Source: Sandaracinaceae bacterium (GTDB taxonomy: Bacteria > Myxococcota_A > Polyangia > Polyangiales > Houyiibacteriaceae). From it: a stretch of DNA of 64,000 nucleotides. A program made the translations under genes and the position numbers. This document shows, one piece after another, positions 9,159 through 17,921 of this stretch; the stretch's first letter is position 1; each line of letters opens with the position of its first letter. The notes under the pieces were generated by a model. The model made no database searches. It saw nothing but the letters and a program-made list of their open reading frames with translations, and was not told the origin of the DNA. Location of the stretch: assembly GCA_020633075.1 (NCBI GenBank), contig JACKEI010000002.1, positions 558,001 through 622,000 on the forward strand, in the 5' to 3' direction.

Positions 9159-10028
9159 TCAGCGCAGGATGAACGCTTCCACGGCGTCGATCTGGATGCC
9201 GGCGGTGATGCCCGTGCAGCGCTCGATGGCGGGGTCGTAGTTGGCGTCGGCCACGCCGTAGAGCGCGCGCTGCAAGATGGGCAAGAGGGACGCGTCCCCC
9301 GTGCCGCCGCCGTCCGCGATGGCCTGCACCACGAGGGCCTGGATGTCCTCGACGGGTACCACGCCACCGAGCATGCCGGTGACGCTGCCGTCGTCTTGCA
9401 GCACGAAGCGCCCGCGCACCTCCGTCAGGCGCACGTTCCCGCGTGTCATGGCGAAGCGCAGCGGCAGCGTGAGTGAGGGTACTGGGCCGAAGGTCAGCAC
9501 GCCGTCGGCGATGAACCCGGTGCCCTCGGAGGCCTCGCCGTCGCTGCGCACGTCGAACGACTGCCCCGGCTCGGCCTGCCCGTCGGTGCCGATGGCCACC
9601 GGTCCCTCGCCGCGAAAGGTGCGGACGGTGATGCGGCGGTCACTCTCCATGCTCTGCACGTCGTCGAGCTCCACCAGCACCGTGAGCCCGCCCTCGTTGA
9701 TGGTCTGTTGCAGCACGGCGTTGATGTCGCCGAAGCCGAAGAGGCCGATCACGCCACCGAGCACCGCCAGCTGGGCGTCCACGCCGGGCTCGCCCATGAG
9801 GCCCACGAAGTCCGTGTGTGCGCAGCCCTCCCCAACTGGCGGCGGCGTCCCGTCCGAGGTCTGGCCGTCCAGATCCAGCCCGGCCGTGCCCGTCTCACTC
9901 TCCTCGAGCGCGATGGTGGCGCGCGTGACCATCCAGGCACGCGGAGGCAGCGTCGTCGCGCTCGCGTCGCAGCTGGCGAGCGCGACGCTCGCGACGAGCA
10001 GCAGCAGGGTGCGCGCGGAGAGCTTCAC
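9159..10028 (-). CDS. Hypothetical lipoprotein
   Basis: A 289-residue protein starting at GTG 10028, with a clean type II signal peptide (MKLSARTLLLLVASVALASC; lipidated Cys20). I do not recognise the remainder. It has one DxxGxT-type linker rich in Gly/Thr, then beta-rich segments containing the phrases 'GDINAVLQQTINEGGLTVLVEL' and a C-terminal Cys. A similar architecture is common in myxobacterial lipoproteins of unknown role. It precedes cydA by 97 bp in the same orientation, but there is no other sign of a functional link. A -10-like hexamer TACCGT lies 6 nt before the GTG. Confidence 0.6.
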   Translation of the reverse strand: MKLSARTLLLLVASVALASCDASATTLPPRAWMVTRATIALEESETGTAGLDLDGQTSDGTPPPVGEGCAHTDFVGLMGEPGVDAQLAVLGGVIGLFGFGDINAVLQQTINEGGLTVLVELDDVQSMESDRRITVRTFRGEGPVAIGTDGQAEPGQSFDVRSDGEASEGTGFIADGVLTFGPVPSLTLPLRFAMTRGNVRLTEVRGRFVLQDDGSVTGMLGGVVPVEDIQALVVQAIADGGGTGDASLLPILQRALYGVADANYDPAIERCTGITAGIQIDAVEAFILR

Positions 10029-10034
10029 GCTGCG

Positions 10035-10040
10035 ACGGTA
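10035..10040 (-). promoter_or_regulatory. -10-like hexamer of a possible leaderless promoter
   Basis: TACCGT on the minus strand lies 6 nt before the GTG start at 10028, with no Shine-Dalgarno between. No good -35 is visible. Confidence 0.3.
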
Positions 10041-10100
10041 CCACGGCCGCAGGCCGTCTCGCGCGGCGGCTTACTGCGTCCCGAAGTAGGCTACTGCGCT

Positions 10101-10850
10101 CTAGCGCCGGGCGCTTCGTCCGGACGGAGGCGGCGCGATGTCTCGCTGGATGGTGGCGTTCAGGCTCGTGAGCTGGCGCTGAGCCGCGCGCAGGGCTGCG
10201 AGGGCGGGCTCGGTGGCGGTCTGCGAGGTGGCGTCGCTGGTGGCACGGGTCGCCTCGAACTCGCCCAGGTGCTGCTCCAGCGTCGCGAGCACGCCTGGCA
10301 GCTGCGAGAGCGCGGTCAGCTGGCGGTGCTCGTACTGCCCCACGAGGTACTCGTAGTCTCGCTCCCGCTCGGCCCGCGGGAGGCGCCGGAGCTCACGCCG
10401 GCCTTCGCGCAGCTCCTCCTCTTGCTGGATGGCGTCCCAGACGCGCTCGGTGGCCCGTGAGCAGGCGCCGGCCGCTTCGCGAGCGGGTTCGCGCAGGGTG
10501 GGGCCGCAGGTGGCCCAGGAGGTGCGCGCGGCCTCACAGAGCGCGTCGATGCTGACCAGCAGGTCGCCTGCCGTGGTCCAGGGGCGCGGCGTACGCACGC
10601 GCAGCAGCCGGGCGGTGTTGAGGCGCAGGGCGTCCAAGGCAGCGTCCGTGGGCGCGCAGACCGGCTCCGAGGCTGGCGGGCTGTCCTCGGGGCTCGAGGT
10701 GGGCGGCGCGACGGGGGCCACCGTGGCGGGCTCGCTCCGTTGAGCGCGGGAGATCGTCGTGGCCGCCGCAGCCAGGACCGTGCTCAGGAGGCAGGCGATC
10801 GCCGTGGGCAGGGCGCGTCGGCTGAGGTGGGGGGAACGCAAAGGACGCAT
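10101..10850 (-). CDS. Hypothetical secreted protein, coiled-coil rich
   Basis: A 249-residue protein. The ATG at 10850 starts a signal peptide-like N-terminus (basic MRPLRSPHLSRR, then a hydrophobic ALPTAIACLLSTVLAAAA stretch). A Pro/Ser-rich linker follows. The C-terminal ~150 residues are helical and Arg/Glu-rich (EELREGRRELRRLPRAERERDYE), with four Cys in the middle region. No family is recognised. It is divergent from recN, with 130 bp between the starts. Confidence 0.5.
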   Translation of the reverse strand: MRPLRSPHLSRRALPTAIACLLSTVLAAAATTISRAQRSEPATVAPVAPPTSSPEDSPPASEPVCAPTDAALDALRLNTARLLRVRTPRPWTTAGDLLVSIDALCEAARTSWATCGPTLREPAREAAGACSRATERVWDAIQQEEELREGRRELRRLPRAERERDYEYLVGQYEHRQLTALSQLPGVLATLEQHLGEFEATRATSDATSQTATEPALAALRAAQRQLTSLNATIQRDIAPPPSGRSARR

Positions 10851-10980
10851 CGCAGCGTCGAAGATAGCGGTCTCGCAGCCCCTTGCCCACCCCTGTGGAG
10901 TCCCCATGAGCTACGCCCACGCCCGTCATCCGCGCCGAGTCACCCTGGTTCCGTCACAGGCCCGTGCTACCTCTTCGCCC

Positions 10981-12870
10981 ATGCTCACGTGCGTGCGTGT
11001 ACGGAATTTCGCCATCATCGACGAGCTCGAGGTCGAGCTCGGGTCCGGCCTGAACGTCTTCACGGGCGAAACGGGCGCTGGTAAGTCCATCTTGGTCAGT
11101 GCGCTGCAGCTCGTCCTCGGAGGCAAGGCCCGGCCGGACGTGGTCCGCACCGGCGCGGACCAGGCCGAGGTGGAGGCCCTCTTCGACATCTCGCGTGACC
11201 CGTCCGCGCGGGCGCGCATGGTCGAAGCCGGCATCGAAGTGGAGGAAGACGAGCCCGAGCTGGTCATCCGCCGCGTCATCCAGGCCAACGGGCGCACGCG
11301 CGCGTTCATCAACGGGCAGATGGCCACCGCCGGCCAGCTGGCGCAGGTCACCAGCGGCCTGGCGGACATCTCGTCGCAGCACCAGTACCACACCCTGGTA
11401 GACGCCCGAACGCACCTTGGCTACCTGGACGCCTTCGCCGGGCTGGACGCCGACTTGGCCGCCATCACGGAGGCCCATCGCCGCTTCGCGGACGCCGACG
11501 CGCGCGTGCAAGAGCTGGTGGCCCGCCACCGTGACCGCGGCCAGCGTGAGGACATGCTGCGCTTCCAGCTCAAGGAGATCGACGACCTCGCGCCCCGCGC
11601 GGACGAGGAAGAGGAGCTGCTGGCCGAGCGCAGCCTGCTGCGACACGCCGAGAAGCTCTCCGGGGTGGCGGGAGGCGCCGAGCACGTGCTCTACGCGGCG
11701 GACGCGGCCGTCTGCGAGAAGGTCGCGCGGGTGGTCTCGGACCTGCGCAGCGGCGCGGTGTACGACCCACGGCTGAACACCATCGCGGACCAGGTGGAGG
11801 CCGCGCAGACGCAGCTGGAAGACGCTGCCTCGGAGCTGGGCCGCTACGCGCGCGGCGTCAACGTGGACCCAGCGCGGCTCGCGCTCGTGGAAGAGCGCGC
11901 GGACCGCTTGGCGCGCCTCAAGCGCAAGTACGGCGGCACGCTGGCGGACGTCATCGCGCTGCGCGCCAAGGTGGCCGTGGAGCTCGCAGACCTAGACGAC
12001 TTCGAGGCCGCGCTCAGCAAGGCCGAGCACGCGCGCGAGGTGGCCCGCGAGGCGGCGTCCAAGATCGCCCTGCGTCTGCGCGAGGAGCGCAAGAAGGCCG
12101 CCAGCAAGCTCAGCCGCTCCATCAGCGCGGAGCTCGCGTCGCTGGGCATGGGTGACGCTCAGGTCGAGGTAGACGTGCAGCCCCTCGAGGGGCGCGGCGG
12201 GGAGCTGGACATCGACGGCGCGCGCCTGTCGCCCACGGGTATCGACCGGGCCGAGTTCCTGATCGCGCCCAACCGCGGTGAGGCGGCGCGTCCGTTGGCC
12301 AAGGTGGCCAGCGGCGGTGAGCTCTCGCGGGCCATGCTGGCCATCAAGCGCGTGCTGGCAGGTGTCGGCCCGGCGGGGCTCTACGTCTTCGACGAGGTGG
12401 ACTCCGGCGTGGGCGGGGCCGTGGCGGAGGTCATCGGTCAGAAGCTCAACGACGTGGCCGCCCACAGCCAGGTGCTGTGCATCACGCACTTGGCGCAGAT
12501 CGCCGTCTACGGAGACGCGCACTTCCGCGTACACAAGGAAGTCCTGGGCGAGCGCACGCACAGCCGCGTCAGCAAGCTGGCCGAGGGCGAGCGCCTGGAG
12601 GAAGTGGCGCGCATGCTGGGCGGCCTGACGGTCACGGCGGCCACGCGCACGGCCGCCGCCGAGATGCTGGCCGGGGCAGCCAAAGCCAGCGCGGGTGCCG
12701 GCGCCCCAGCGACAGCGCGCAAGGACGGCGGCGCAGCCGCGCAGGGCGACACGGCGCCGGCCAAGGGGGGCAAGGGCGACGCTGCGCCAGCCAAGGGCGG
12801 CAAGGGCGACGCTGTGCCAGCCAAGGGGGGCAAAGACGGCAAGCGCGGTAAGGGCAAGGACGCCGCCTGA
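10981..12870 (+). CDS. recN: DNA repair protein RecN
   Basis: A 629-residue SMC-like ATPase that acts in recombinational double-strand break repair in the cytoplasm. The ATG at 10981 gives the canonical start (MLTCVRVRNFAIIDELEVEL). Walker A is GETGAGKS (29-36), the ABC signature is ASGGELSRAML and Walker B is YVFDEVDSGVGG. The coiled-coil arms lie between. The catalytic core ends near residue 565. A ~60-residue Ala/Gly/Lys tail with three AKGGKGDA-type repeats follows; it is absent from most RecN proteins and may bind DNA. Confidence 0.95.
   Translation: MLTCVRVRNFAIIDELEVELGSGLNVFTGETGAGKSILVSALQLVLGGKARPDVVRTGADQAEVEALFDISRDPSARARMVEAGIEVEEDEPELVIRRVIQANGRTRAFINGQMATAGQLAQVTSGLADISSQHQYHTLVDARTHLGYLDAFAGLDADLAAITEAHRRFADADARVQELVARHRDRGQREDMLRFQLKEIDDLAPRADEEEELLAERSLLRHAEKLSGVAGGAEHVLYAADAAVCEKVARVVSDLRSGAVYDPRLNTIADQVEAAQTQLEDAASELGRYARGVNVDPARLALVEERADRLARLKRKYGGTLADVIALRAKVAVELADLDDFEAALSKAEHAREVAREAASKIALRLREERKKAASKLSRSISAELASLGMGDAQVEVDVQPLEGRGGELDIDGARLSPTGIDRAEFLIAPNRGEAARPLAKVASGGELSRAMLAIKRVLAGVGPAGLYVFDEVDSGVGGAVAEVIGQKLNDVAAHSQVLCITHLAQIAVYGDAHFRVHKEVLGERTHSRVSKLAEGERLEEVARMLGGLTVTAATRTAAAEMLAGAAKASAGAGAPATARKDGGAAAQGDTAPAKGGKGDAAPAKGGKGDAVPAKGGKDGKRGKGKDAA
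12762..12840. repeat. Tandem repeat encoding the RecN basic tail
   Basis: About 2.5 imperfect copies of a 30-bp unit encode A-P-A-K-G-G-K-G-D-A. The copies differ at a few third positions, so this is an older in-frame duplication rather than a recent one. Confidence 0.7.
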
Positions 12871-12893
12871 GGCCGGGCCTGCTGCGGTGGGCG

Positions 12894-12929
12894 GTCGCGC
12901 GGCACGCTCATCGTGACGGGCCGCGCGAC
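12894..12929. terminator. Candidate bidirectional hairpin between recN and the MFS gene
   Basis: Perfect 10-bp arms GTCGCGCGGC (12894-12903) and GCCGCGCGAC (12920-12929) flank a 16-nt loop. They lie between the convergent stops of recN (12870) and the MFS gene (12987). There is no T-run, so a Rho-independent role is unproven. Confidence 0.4.
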
Positions 12930-12986
12930 GGTCTGCACGGGTCTGCCGCGTGGGTCCGCCCCGCGCGGCGCCCCGCGCTCGGCTCG

Positions 12987-14198
12987 TCAGGCCGCAGCCG
13001 GTTCGCCCTCGTCCCGCGTGAGCGCGTAGAACGCGAGCGCACCGACGGCCGCGAGGGCGGCGCTGCACCAGAAGGTGGCCACGGGTCCCGCCCACTCCCA
13101 GAGGCCGCCGGCCAGCAGGCTGGCGAGCAGGAGCGTGAGACCCGTCGTCAGGTTGAACACGCCAAAGGCGGTGGCGCGCGTGTCGGCCGGTGCCGTCTCG
13201 GCCACCAGCGCGGCCAGCAGGCCCTGGGTCATGCCGAGGTGCAGACCCCACAGAGCCGCCCCCAGCAGCGCCGTGGCGCTGTCGAGCGCGCACGCCAGCA
13301 CTGCGTCGGCCGCGGCCAGCATCCCGAAGCCGAGCGCGAGCAGCCCGCGCCGTCCCAGGCGGTCCGAGAGGACGCCGACGGGGTACGAGGACAGCGACGA
13401 GACCACGTGGATGACCACCAGCACCACGGGCGCGAGCGCCAGGGCGAGGCCGCGCTCCTGGCTGCGCAGGATCACGAAGGCCTCCGAGAAGCGGGCCAGG
13501 GTCATGAGCGACCCGAGCACCACCACGAGCCAGAAGCGGCGCCCGAGGCGCACGAGCAGGGTCCGGTCGAGAGGGAAGGGCGCGGGCGCGGTGTGGCTGC
13601 GGGGTGGCTCCCGCACCGCGAGGACGAGCACCAGCACCGCCAGCGCGCCGGGGACCACCGAGACCCAGAAGATGGCGCGGTAGTCGTCGGCCAGCCGTGC
13701 CATCAGCAGCATCGCCAGCAGCGGGCCCACGAACGCCCCGACGTTGTCCAAGGACTGCCGCAGCCCGTAGGCCGCGCCCTTCATGCCGGGTGGCGCGAGG
13801 TCGCCCACCAGCGCGTCCCGCGGCGCCCCGCGGATGCCCTTGCCGACGCGGTCGGTGACACGCGCGCCCAGCACCCAGCCCACGGCCGGCGCCAGCGCGA
13901 AGAGCGGCTTGGACAGGACGGCCAGGCCATAGCCGAGCACCGTGAGGGGCTTGCGCCGCCCGCTCCGGTCGCTGAGCACCCCCGAGAAGAGCTTGGTGAC
14001 GGCGGCCGTGGCCTCCCCAACGCCCTCGATCAGCCCCACGCTGAGCGCGCTGGCACCCAGCGTGGTGACCAAGAAGCCGGGCATCAGGCCGTGGATCATC
14101 TCGGAGGACACGTCCATGAGCAGGCTCACCACGCCCAGCGCCCAGATGGCGCGAGGCAGGCGCGGGCGGGGCGTGGGGGCGGCGTTGGGAGGCATCAT
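12987..14198 (-). CDS. MFS transporter
   Basis: A 403-residue, roughly twelve-helix major facilitator protein. The loop 2-3 motif GVLSDRSGRRKPLTVLGYG is near residues 75-93, and the second-half equivalent GVLSDRLGRRGL is present. The early SLLMDVSSEMIHGLMPGFL sequence resembles the MFS subgroup that includes fosmidomycin-resistance-like and YkuC-like proteins. The substrate is unknown. It probably starts at 14198 (MMPPN) or one codon later. Confidence 0.8.
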   Translation of the reverse strand: MMPPNAAPTPRPRLPRAIWALGVVSLLMDVSSEMIHGLMPGFLVTTLGASALSVGLIEGVGEATAAVTKLFSGVLSDRSGRRKPLTVLGYGLAVLSKPLFALAPAVGWVLGARVTDRVGKGIRGAPRDALVGDLAPPGMKGAAYGLRQSLDNVGAFVGPLLAMLLMARLADDYRAIFWVSVVPGALAVLVLVLAVREPPRSHTAPAPFPLDRTLLVRLGRRFWLVVVLGSLMTLARFSEAFVILRSQERGLALALAPVVLVVIHVVSSLSSYPVGVLSDRLGRRGLLALGFGMLAAADAVLACALDSATALLGAALWGLHLGMTQGLLAALVAETAPADTRATAFGVFNLTTGLTLLLASLLAGGLWEWAGPVATFWCSAALAAVGALAFYALTRDEGEPAAA

Positions 14199-14257
14199 GA
14201 GCTCGAGCGGCGCTCAGCGTAGCAGCGAACCGTCCAGGTCTGCCGCTGCGCGGATGC

Positions 14258-15277
14258 TCACGGCCCGCCCGCCGGGATCTCCGGGCGGTAGAAGTTGACG
14301 CAGCGACCCTGCGTGACCGCGAGGCTCCCGTCGGGCGCCTCCGCCACGTCGATGCCTCCCTGCACGCCGCTACAGCGGGCGCTCCCGCCGCGCTCCCCAC
14401 CCATGACCCAGCGTCCGAGGAACGTCCCGAGCGTCGAGAAGGCCCACAGCTGCTCCTCGTCCGCGACGAAGACGTGCCCGTCGCTCGTCACGGCGATGCC
14501 GGAGGGATGGTACAGCGTCGTGGTCCCGTCCCCATCGAACGCGCGCAGGAACGCGCCCTCGGGCGTGAACACCTGCACGCGGTGGTTGGCGTGGTCCACC
14601 ACGTACACGCTGCCGTCAGCGCCGATGGCGACCCCTCCCTCCGCCCCCTGCGACAAGTCGAAGAAGTCGAACTGCCCCTCGCCGGTGCCCTCTTCGCCCC
14701 ACGCGCGCAGGAAGAGGCCGTCCAGGTCGAAGACCTGCACGCGGTGGTTCTCGGCGTCCAGGGTGTAGACCTCGTCGCGCACGGGGTCCACGGCTAGGCC
14801 CGCCGGGCCGCCTTCGCCTGGCAGTGACCCGAGCTGCCCCCACGCCAGCACGAACTCCCCGTCCAGCGACCACTTCTGGATGCGGTAGTTGCGCACGTCT
14901 GCGACGAACACCCAGCCATCGGGGTGCACGTCGAGGTACTTGGGCCAGTCGAACTGGCCGTCCCCCATGCCGCAGGACCCGTAGCTCGCCGTGGCCTGGC
15001 CGCTCGGGGAGAACACGCGGAACCGGCCCGCGAACAGCTCCGACAGGTAGAGCTCCCCGTCCGGACCGAAGGCGAGGCCCCATGGGGCGCCGCCCACGTT
15101 GGGCTGGTCCGGTCGACCGCACGGAGACGCGACGAGGTCGTCGACCCACCACGATTGTTCTGCGCGGAGGACGCCAGCGTCACCTGTCTCGCCGCAGCTG
15201 GCGAGCAGCAGGGCGGCGAGCAGGGGCAGCGACGTGCGCAACGCGGGCTGCGTGGGACTCAGCGAAGGTGGTGTCAT
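14258..15277 (-). CDS. NHL-repeat beta-propeller lipoprotein
   Basis: A 339-residue protein. The ATG at 15277 gives a lipoprotein signal (ALLLASC; lipidated Cys28). At least five NHL-type blades follow, each with the pattern 'GxAxxxDGxxYVxDxxNHRVQVFxxxG': VFVADVRNYRIQKW, VYTLDAENHRVQVF, VYVVDHANHRVQVF and HVFVADEEQLWAF are the clearest. Such propellers are protein- or ligand-binding platforms, and some lyases share the fold. No catalytic motif is evident. It is monocistronic or follows the thaumatin-like gene (160-bp gap). Confidence 0.75.
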   Translation of the reverse strand: MTPPSLSPTQPALRTSLPLLAALLLASCGETGDAGVLRAEQSWWVDDLVASPCGRPDQPNVGGAPWGLAFGPDGELYLSELFAGRFRVFSPSGQATASYGSCGMGDGQFDWPKYLDVHPDGWVFVADVRNYRIQKWSLDGEFVLAWGQLGSLPGEGGPAGLAVDPVRDEVYTLDAENHRVQVFDLDGLFLRAWGEEGTGEGQFDFFDLSQGAEGGVAIGADGSVYVVDHANHRVQVFTPEGAFLRAFDGDGTTTLYHPSGIAVTSDGHVFVADEEQLWAFSTLGTFLGRWVMGGERGGSARCSGVQGGIDVAEAPDGSLAVTQGRCVNFYRPEIPAGGP

Positions 15278-15437
15278 ACCGACCGCGGCAGCAAGAGGCG
15301 TGCCGTGGCGCCCGCGGGCAGGAGCAGTCGGCAATTGCTGCGTGCGCAGCTCGGAGACGGGACGCATCTTGCGCGCGGGCGCACTCGCGTGACGGGGGTT
15401 GCGCGACCGATGACCCGCCGTAGGTCGCCGGCCTGCG

Positions 15438-16409
15438 CTAGCCGCGTGGGCAGAAGGTGATGCGCAGCTCGCTCCCGCGGCAGGCGCGAAAGCCGCCCTG
15501 CGAGAGCCAGTCGTCGTAGGAGAAGGCGTAGATGCCCGGGCAAACAGCGTGTACCCAGGCGGCGTAGGTGTTGTACGGGTCGGTCATGTAGAACGCGCTC
15601 GTGTCTGCGCTGTCGGGGGCGGAGAGCATGCCGCGGTTGAGCGCGGCGCAGAGGCGCGGCTCGTTGCTGAGCGGGCCGCTGCAGGCGTAGGCCTCGGGGG
15701 TGGTCGCGGCCGCGAAGGCGCCACAGCCCGCGACGTTGGCCGCGCAGTCCGCGATGGCGCCGTCCAGCGCGTGGCAGTACTCGCTGGCTTGGTTGGTCGG
15801 GTTGAGGCAGTGGCTGCGCGCCGACTGGCAGCGGTCGCTCTCGCGCAGCTGAGCCGGGCAACCGTCCAGCAGGCTTGCGTGCGGCACGGCGCACTCCACC
15901 TGGTGGCTGGCGTTGCACTCGCCGCCCACGGCCTCCATGCGCATGGGGAGGCCTACCCAGTCCACGTAGGTGATGTTGAAGTTCAGCGTGGCCAAGTCGC
16001 CGGACGGCTGAAACGTCGCCTCCACCTTGTCGAGTTCGCCCATCCGAGGGCCATCGACGTAGGCCGTCACGCGCGCGGCGCTCCAGTCGCGGGGAGCCTC
16101 GTAGTCACGTGTGGCACCCACCGCGAGCTCGGCGTCGTCGGGCTGCAGCACGGCCCCGTTGCCTGCCCCGTGGATGAAGAGAGGGAAGCTGCAGCCATTG
16201 CGTACGCGCACCCAGACGCCATCTGCGAGCGGGGCGCGAGCAGTCCAGACGTCGAGGCCGGCGTCGGCGGCGCTGCCCATGTCCGCCCCCGCGTCCGCCA
16301 CGCCCGTGTCGGGCGATCGGGTCCCGCCGTGCGACGAGCAGGCGGCCACACCACACACCAACGCGAGCGAGAGCCGCGGCAGCGGCGAAGGGGTGGGAGT
16401 GACCAGCAT
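15438..16409 (-). CDS. Thaumatin-like domain lipoprotein
   Basis: A 323-residue lipoprotein starting at 16409, with the lipobox GVAAC (Cys24) and an Asp/Ala-rich linker. From about residue 60 it carries a Cys-rich beta domain resembling thaumatin-like/GH64-type proteins: VRVRNGCSFPLFIHG at the start, NFNITYVDWVGLPMRME in the middle, a Cys-rich YCHALDGAIADC helical region, and a C-terminal YAFSYDDWL...RITFCPRG. About a dozen Cys could form disulfides. In fungi and plants these bind or cleave beta-1,3-glucan. A role in binding or attacking prey cell wall glucan is inference only. An SD (GAGG) lies 6 nt before the ATG. Confidence 0.65.
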   Translation of the reverse strand: MLVTPTPSPLPRLSLALVCGVAACSSHGGTRSPDTGVADAGADMGSAADAGLDVWTARAPLADGVWVRVRNGCSFPLFIHGAGNGAVLQPDDAELAVGATRDYEAPRDWSAARVTAYVDGPRMGELDKVEATFQPSGDLATLNFNITYVDWVGLPMRMEAVGGECNASHQVECAVPHASLLDGCPAQLRESDRCQSARSHCLNPTNQASEYCHALDGAIADCAANVAGCGAFAAATTPEAYACSGPLSNEPRLCAALNRGMLSAPDSADTSAFYMTDPYNTYAAWVHAVCPGIYAFSYDDWLSQGGFRACRGSELRITFCPRG

Positions 16410-16598
16410 GCGATGACCTCGGCGAAAGATGGACGTGATGGTACATCCACCCACACCGCGGCGCCCGCACGTGGTGGCCGAGCAGCCGCTTCGACCTGGA
16501 CGCGTCCGCCCGCGACGTTGGAGCGCCGCTTCCCCCTCGCGCGCGGCGGCCTTCGAGACACGTCCGCTGCCGAACGCTGTCGTGCTCTTCGGTGCCCG

Positions 16599-17120
16599 CT
16601 AGCCGGCGCCGAGCTCCCGCAGCAGCACGCGGATGGAGAGGTGCGTGAAGCGCACGAACTCGTCGCGCGGTAGCTCGAGCAGCAGCGGGATGACCAGGTC
16701 CTCTTCCAGCTGGAGGTGCTGGTCCAGGACCTCCTCGTCGCGCAGCAGCGCGCGGGAGGCCTCTTCGGGGTCGTGCGCCTCGAAGGCCGCCAGCACGCGG
16801 TCGTGGGCCTCGTGCAGGGCGCGGTGTCCGGCCTGGGCGCTCTCGAGGGAGACGCCCCAGCGCGCCTTGAGGTACGGGTAGAGCTTGTGCTCTTCGTACG
16901 ACTCGTGGCTGCGCATGGCCGCGATCCAGCTCTTGTAGCGGCGCGCCACCCACGTGAGGTCGCTGCCCGGTGGGAGCGCGTCCGTGTGCGTCACCAGCCC
17001 GCGGTTGATGGCGCGGAAGTTCTGGTGCGACCCCAACAGCAGCAGGTTGGCGGGGTAGTTCGGGTGGGACGACCACTCGCCGCGAGGGACCGACCGGGGG
17101 CTGGGTGCGAGCTGTTCCAT
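16599..17120 (-). CDS. Hemerythrin HHE domain protein
   Basis: A 173-residue helical protein starting at 17120. Metal-ligand candidates are in the right order for a hemerythrin-like four-helix bundle: H32 (SHQNF), H72-E76 (HESYEEH), H99/H103 (HRALHEAH) and H135-E139 (HLQLEED). Family members bind a di-iron site and O2 or sense or detoxify NO. There is no transmembrane segment or fused domain. The role here is not deducible from neighbours. Confidence 0.75.
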   Translation of the reverse strand: MEQLAPSPRSVPRGEWSSHPNYPANLLLLGSHQNFRAINRGLVTHTDALPPGSDLTWVARRYKSWIAAMRSHESYEEHKLYPYLKARWGVSLESAQAGHRALHEAHDRVLAAFEAHDPEEASRALLRDEEVLDQHLQLEEDLVIPLLLELPRDEFVRFTHLSIRVLLRELGAG

Positions 17121-17270
17121 GGTCCCGTTGGCGTCGCTGCTCAACGAGAGCGCATTACAGCCGCGCCCGGGAGGCGCACGCACGGAAGCAAGCGGACCCT
17201 CACCGCAGAACGCAGAACGCGCGGGCGTGTCCGGAGACTCACCCGCGCGCGCTACATGATCCAGCCGCGC

Positions 17271-17786
17271 TCAGCGCGTGATGGTGATGGACTTGACCTG
17301 CAGCGGCTTCTGCGTCGCACCCGAGCGCGAGCCGAAGCCCTCGATGGCCTTCACCACGTCCATGCCCTCGGTCACGCGCCCGAAGACCGGGTGCGACGAG
17401 TCCGTGCGGCGGTTGAACCAGTCGAGGAAGTCGTTGTGCACCGTGTTCACGAAGAACTGCGAGCCGCCGCTGTTGGGCCGGCCGGTGTTCGCCATGGAGA
17501 GGGTGCCGGGCTCGTTCGAGAACTTGGCGCTCTCGAGGAACTCGTCCTTGATGGTGCCGTGGGGAGGGCCGCCGGTGCCGGCGCGGGGGCTCTTCGGGTC
17601 CTTCGAGTGCGGGCAGCCGAACTGCAGCATGAAGCCGGGGATCACGCGGTGGAAGTGGAGACCGTTGTAGAAGCCGCTCTCGGCCAGGCTGATGAAGTTC
17701 TGTGCCGTGATGGGCATCTCGGCGAGGTAGATCTCTGCCTTGAAGGTGCCCTCGCTGGTCTCGAAGACTGCGACCGGATTTCCCAT
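17271..17786 (-). CDS. Cyclophilin-type peptidyl-prolyl isomerase
   Basis: A 171-residue single-domain cyclophilin with no signal peptide, so cytoplasmic. The catalytic motif FHRVIPGFMLQFG and the GTLSMANTGRPNSGGSQFF segment (here split by RPNS) are conserved. The start at 17786 is supported by an AGGAGA Shine-Dalgarno 7 nt upstream. The length matches PpiB-type enzymes (~164). It catalyses cis-trans isomerisation of Xaa-Pro bonds during folding. It is divergent from the deacetylase gene. Confidence 0.92.
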   Translation of the reverse strand: MGNPVAVFETSEGTFKAEIYLAEMPITAQNFISLAESGFYNGLHFHRVIPGFMLQFGCPHSKDPKSPRAGTGGPPHGTIKDEFLESAKFSNEPGTLSMANTGRPNSGGSQFFVNTVHNDFLDWFNRRTDSSHPVFGRVTEGMDVVKAIEGFGSRSGATQKPLQVKSITITR

Positions 17787-17907
17787 GTGATTCTCTCCTG
17801 AGGGGTAGCTCCCAGCGCGCGGGCCGGGAAAGGGGGTGCACGCCAGACGGCGGGCTGGGCGCAGCATGCGTCAATCCACTCATTGGGGTCAACGCGAGCC
17901 GGTCGTG

Positions 17908-17913
17908 TAGGCT
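17908..17913 (+). promoter_or_regulatory. -10-like hexamer of a possible leaderless promoter
   Basis: TAGGCT ends 8 nt before the ATG at 17922, with no Shine-Dalgarno between. Confidence 0.3.
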
Positions 17914-17921
17914 GGCCAGCG

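Noticed and set aside
11992..14400. 802-residue minus frame overlapping recN and the MFS gene
   Set aside because: Arg/Ala/Gly-rich shadow; recN and the MFS transporter are unambiguous in other frames.
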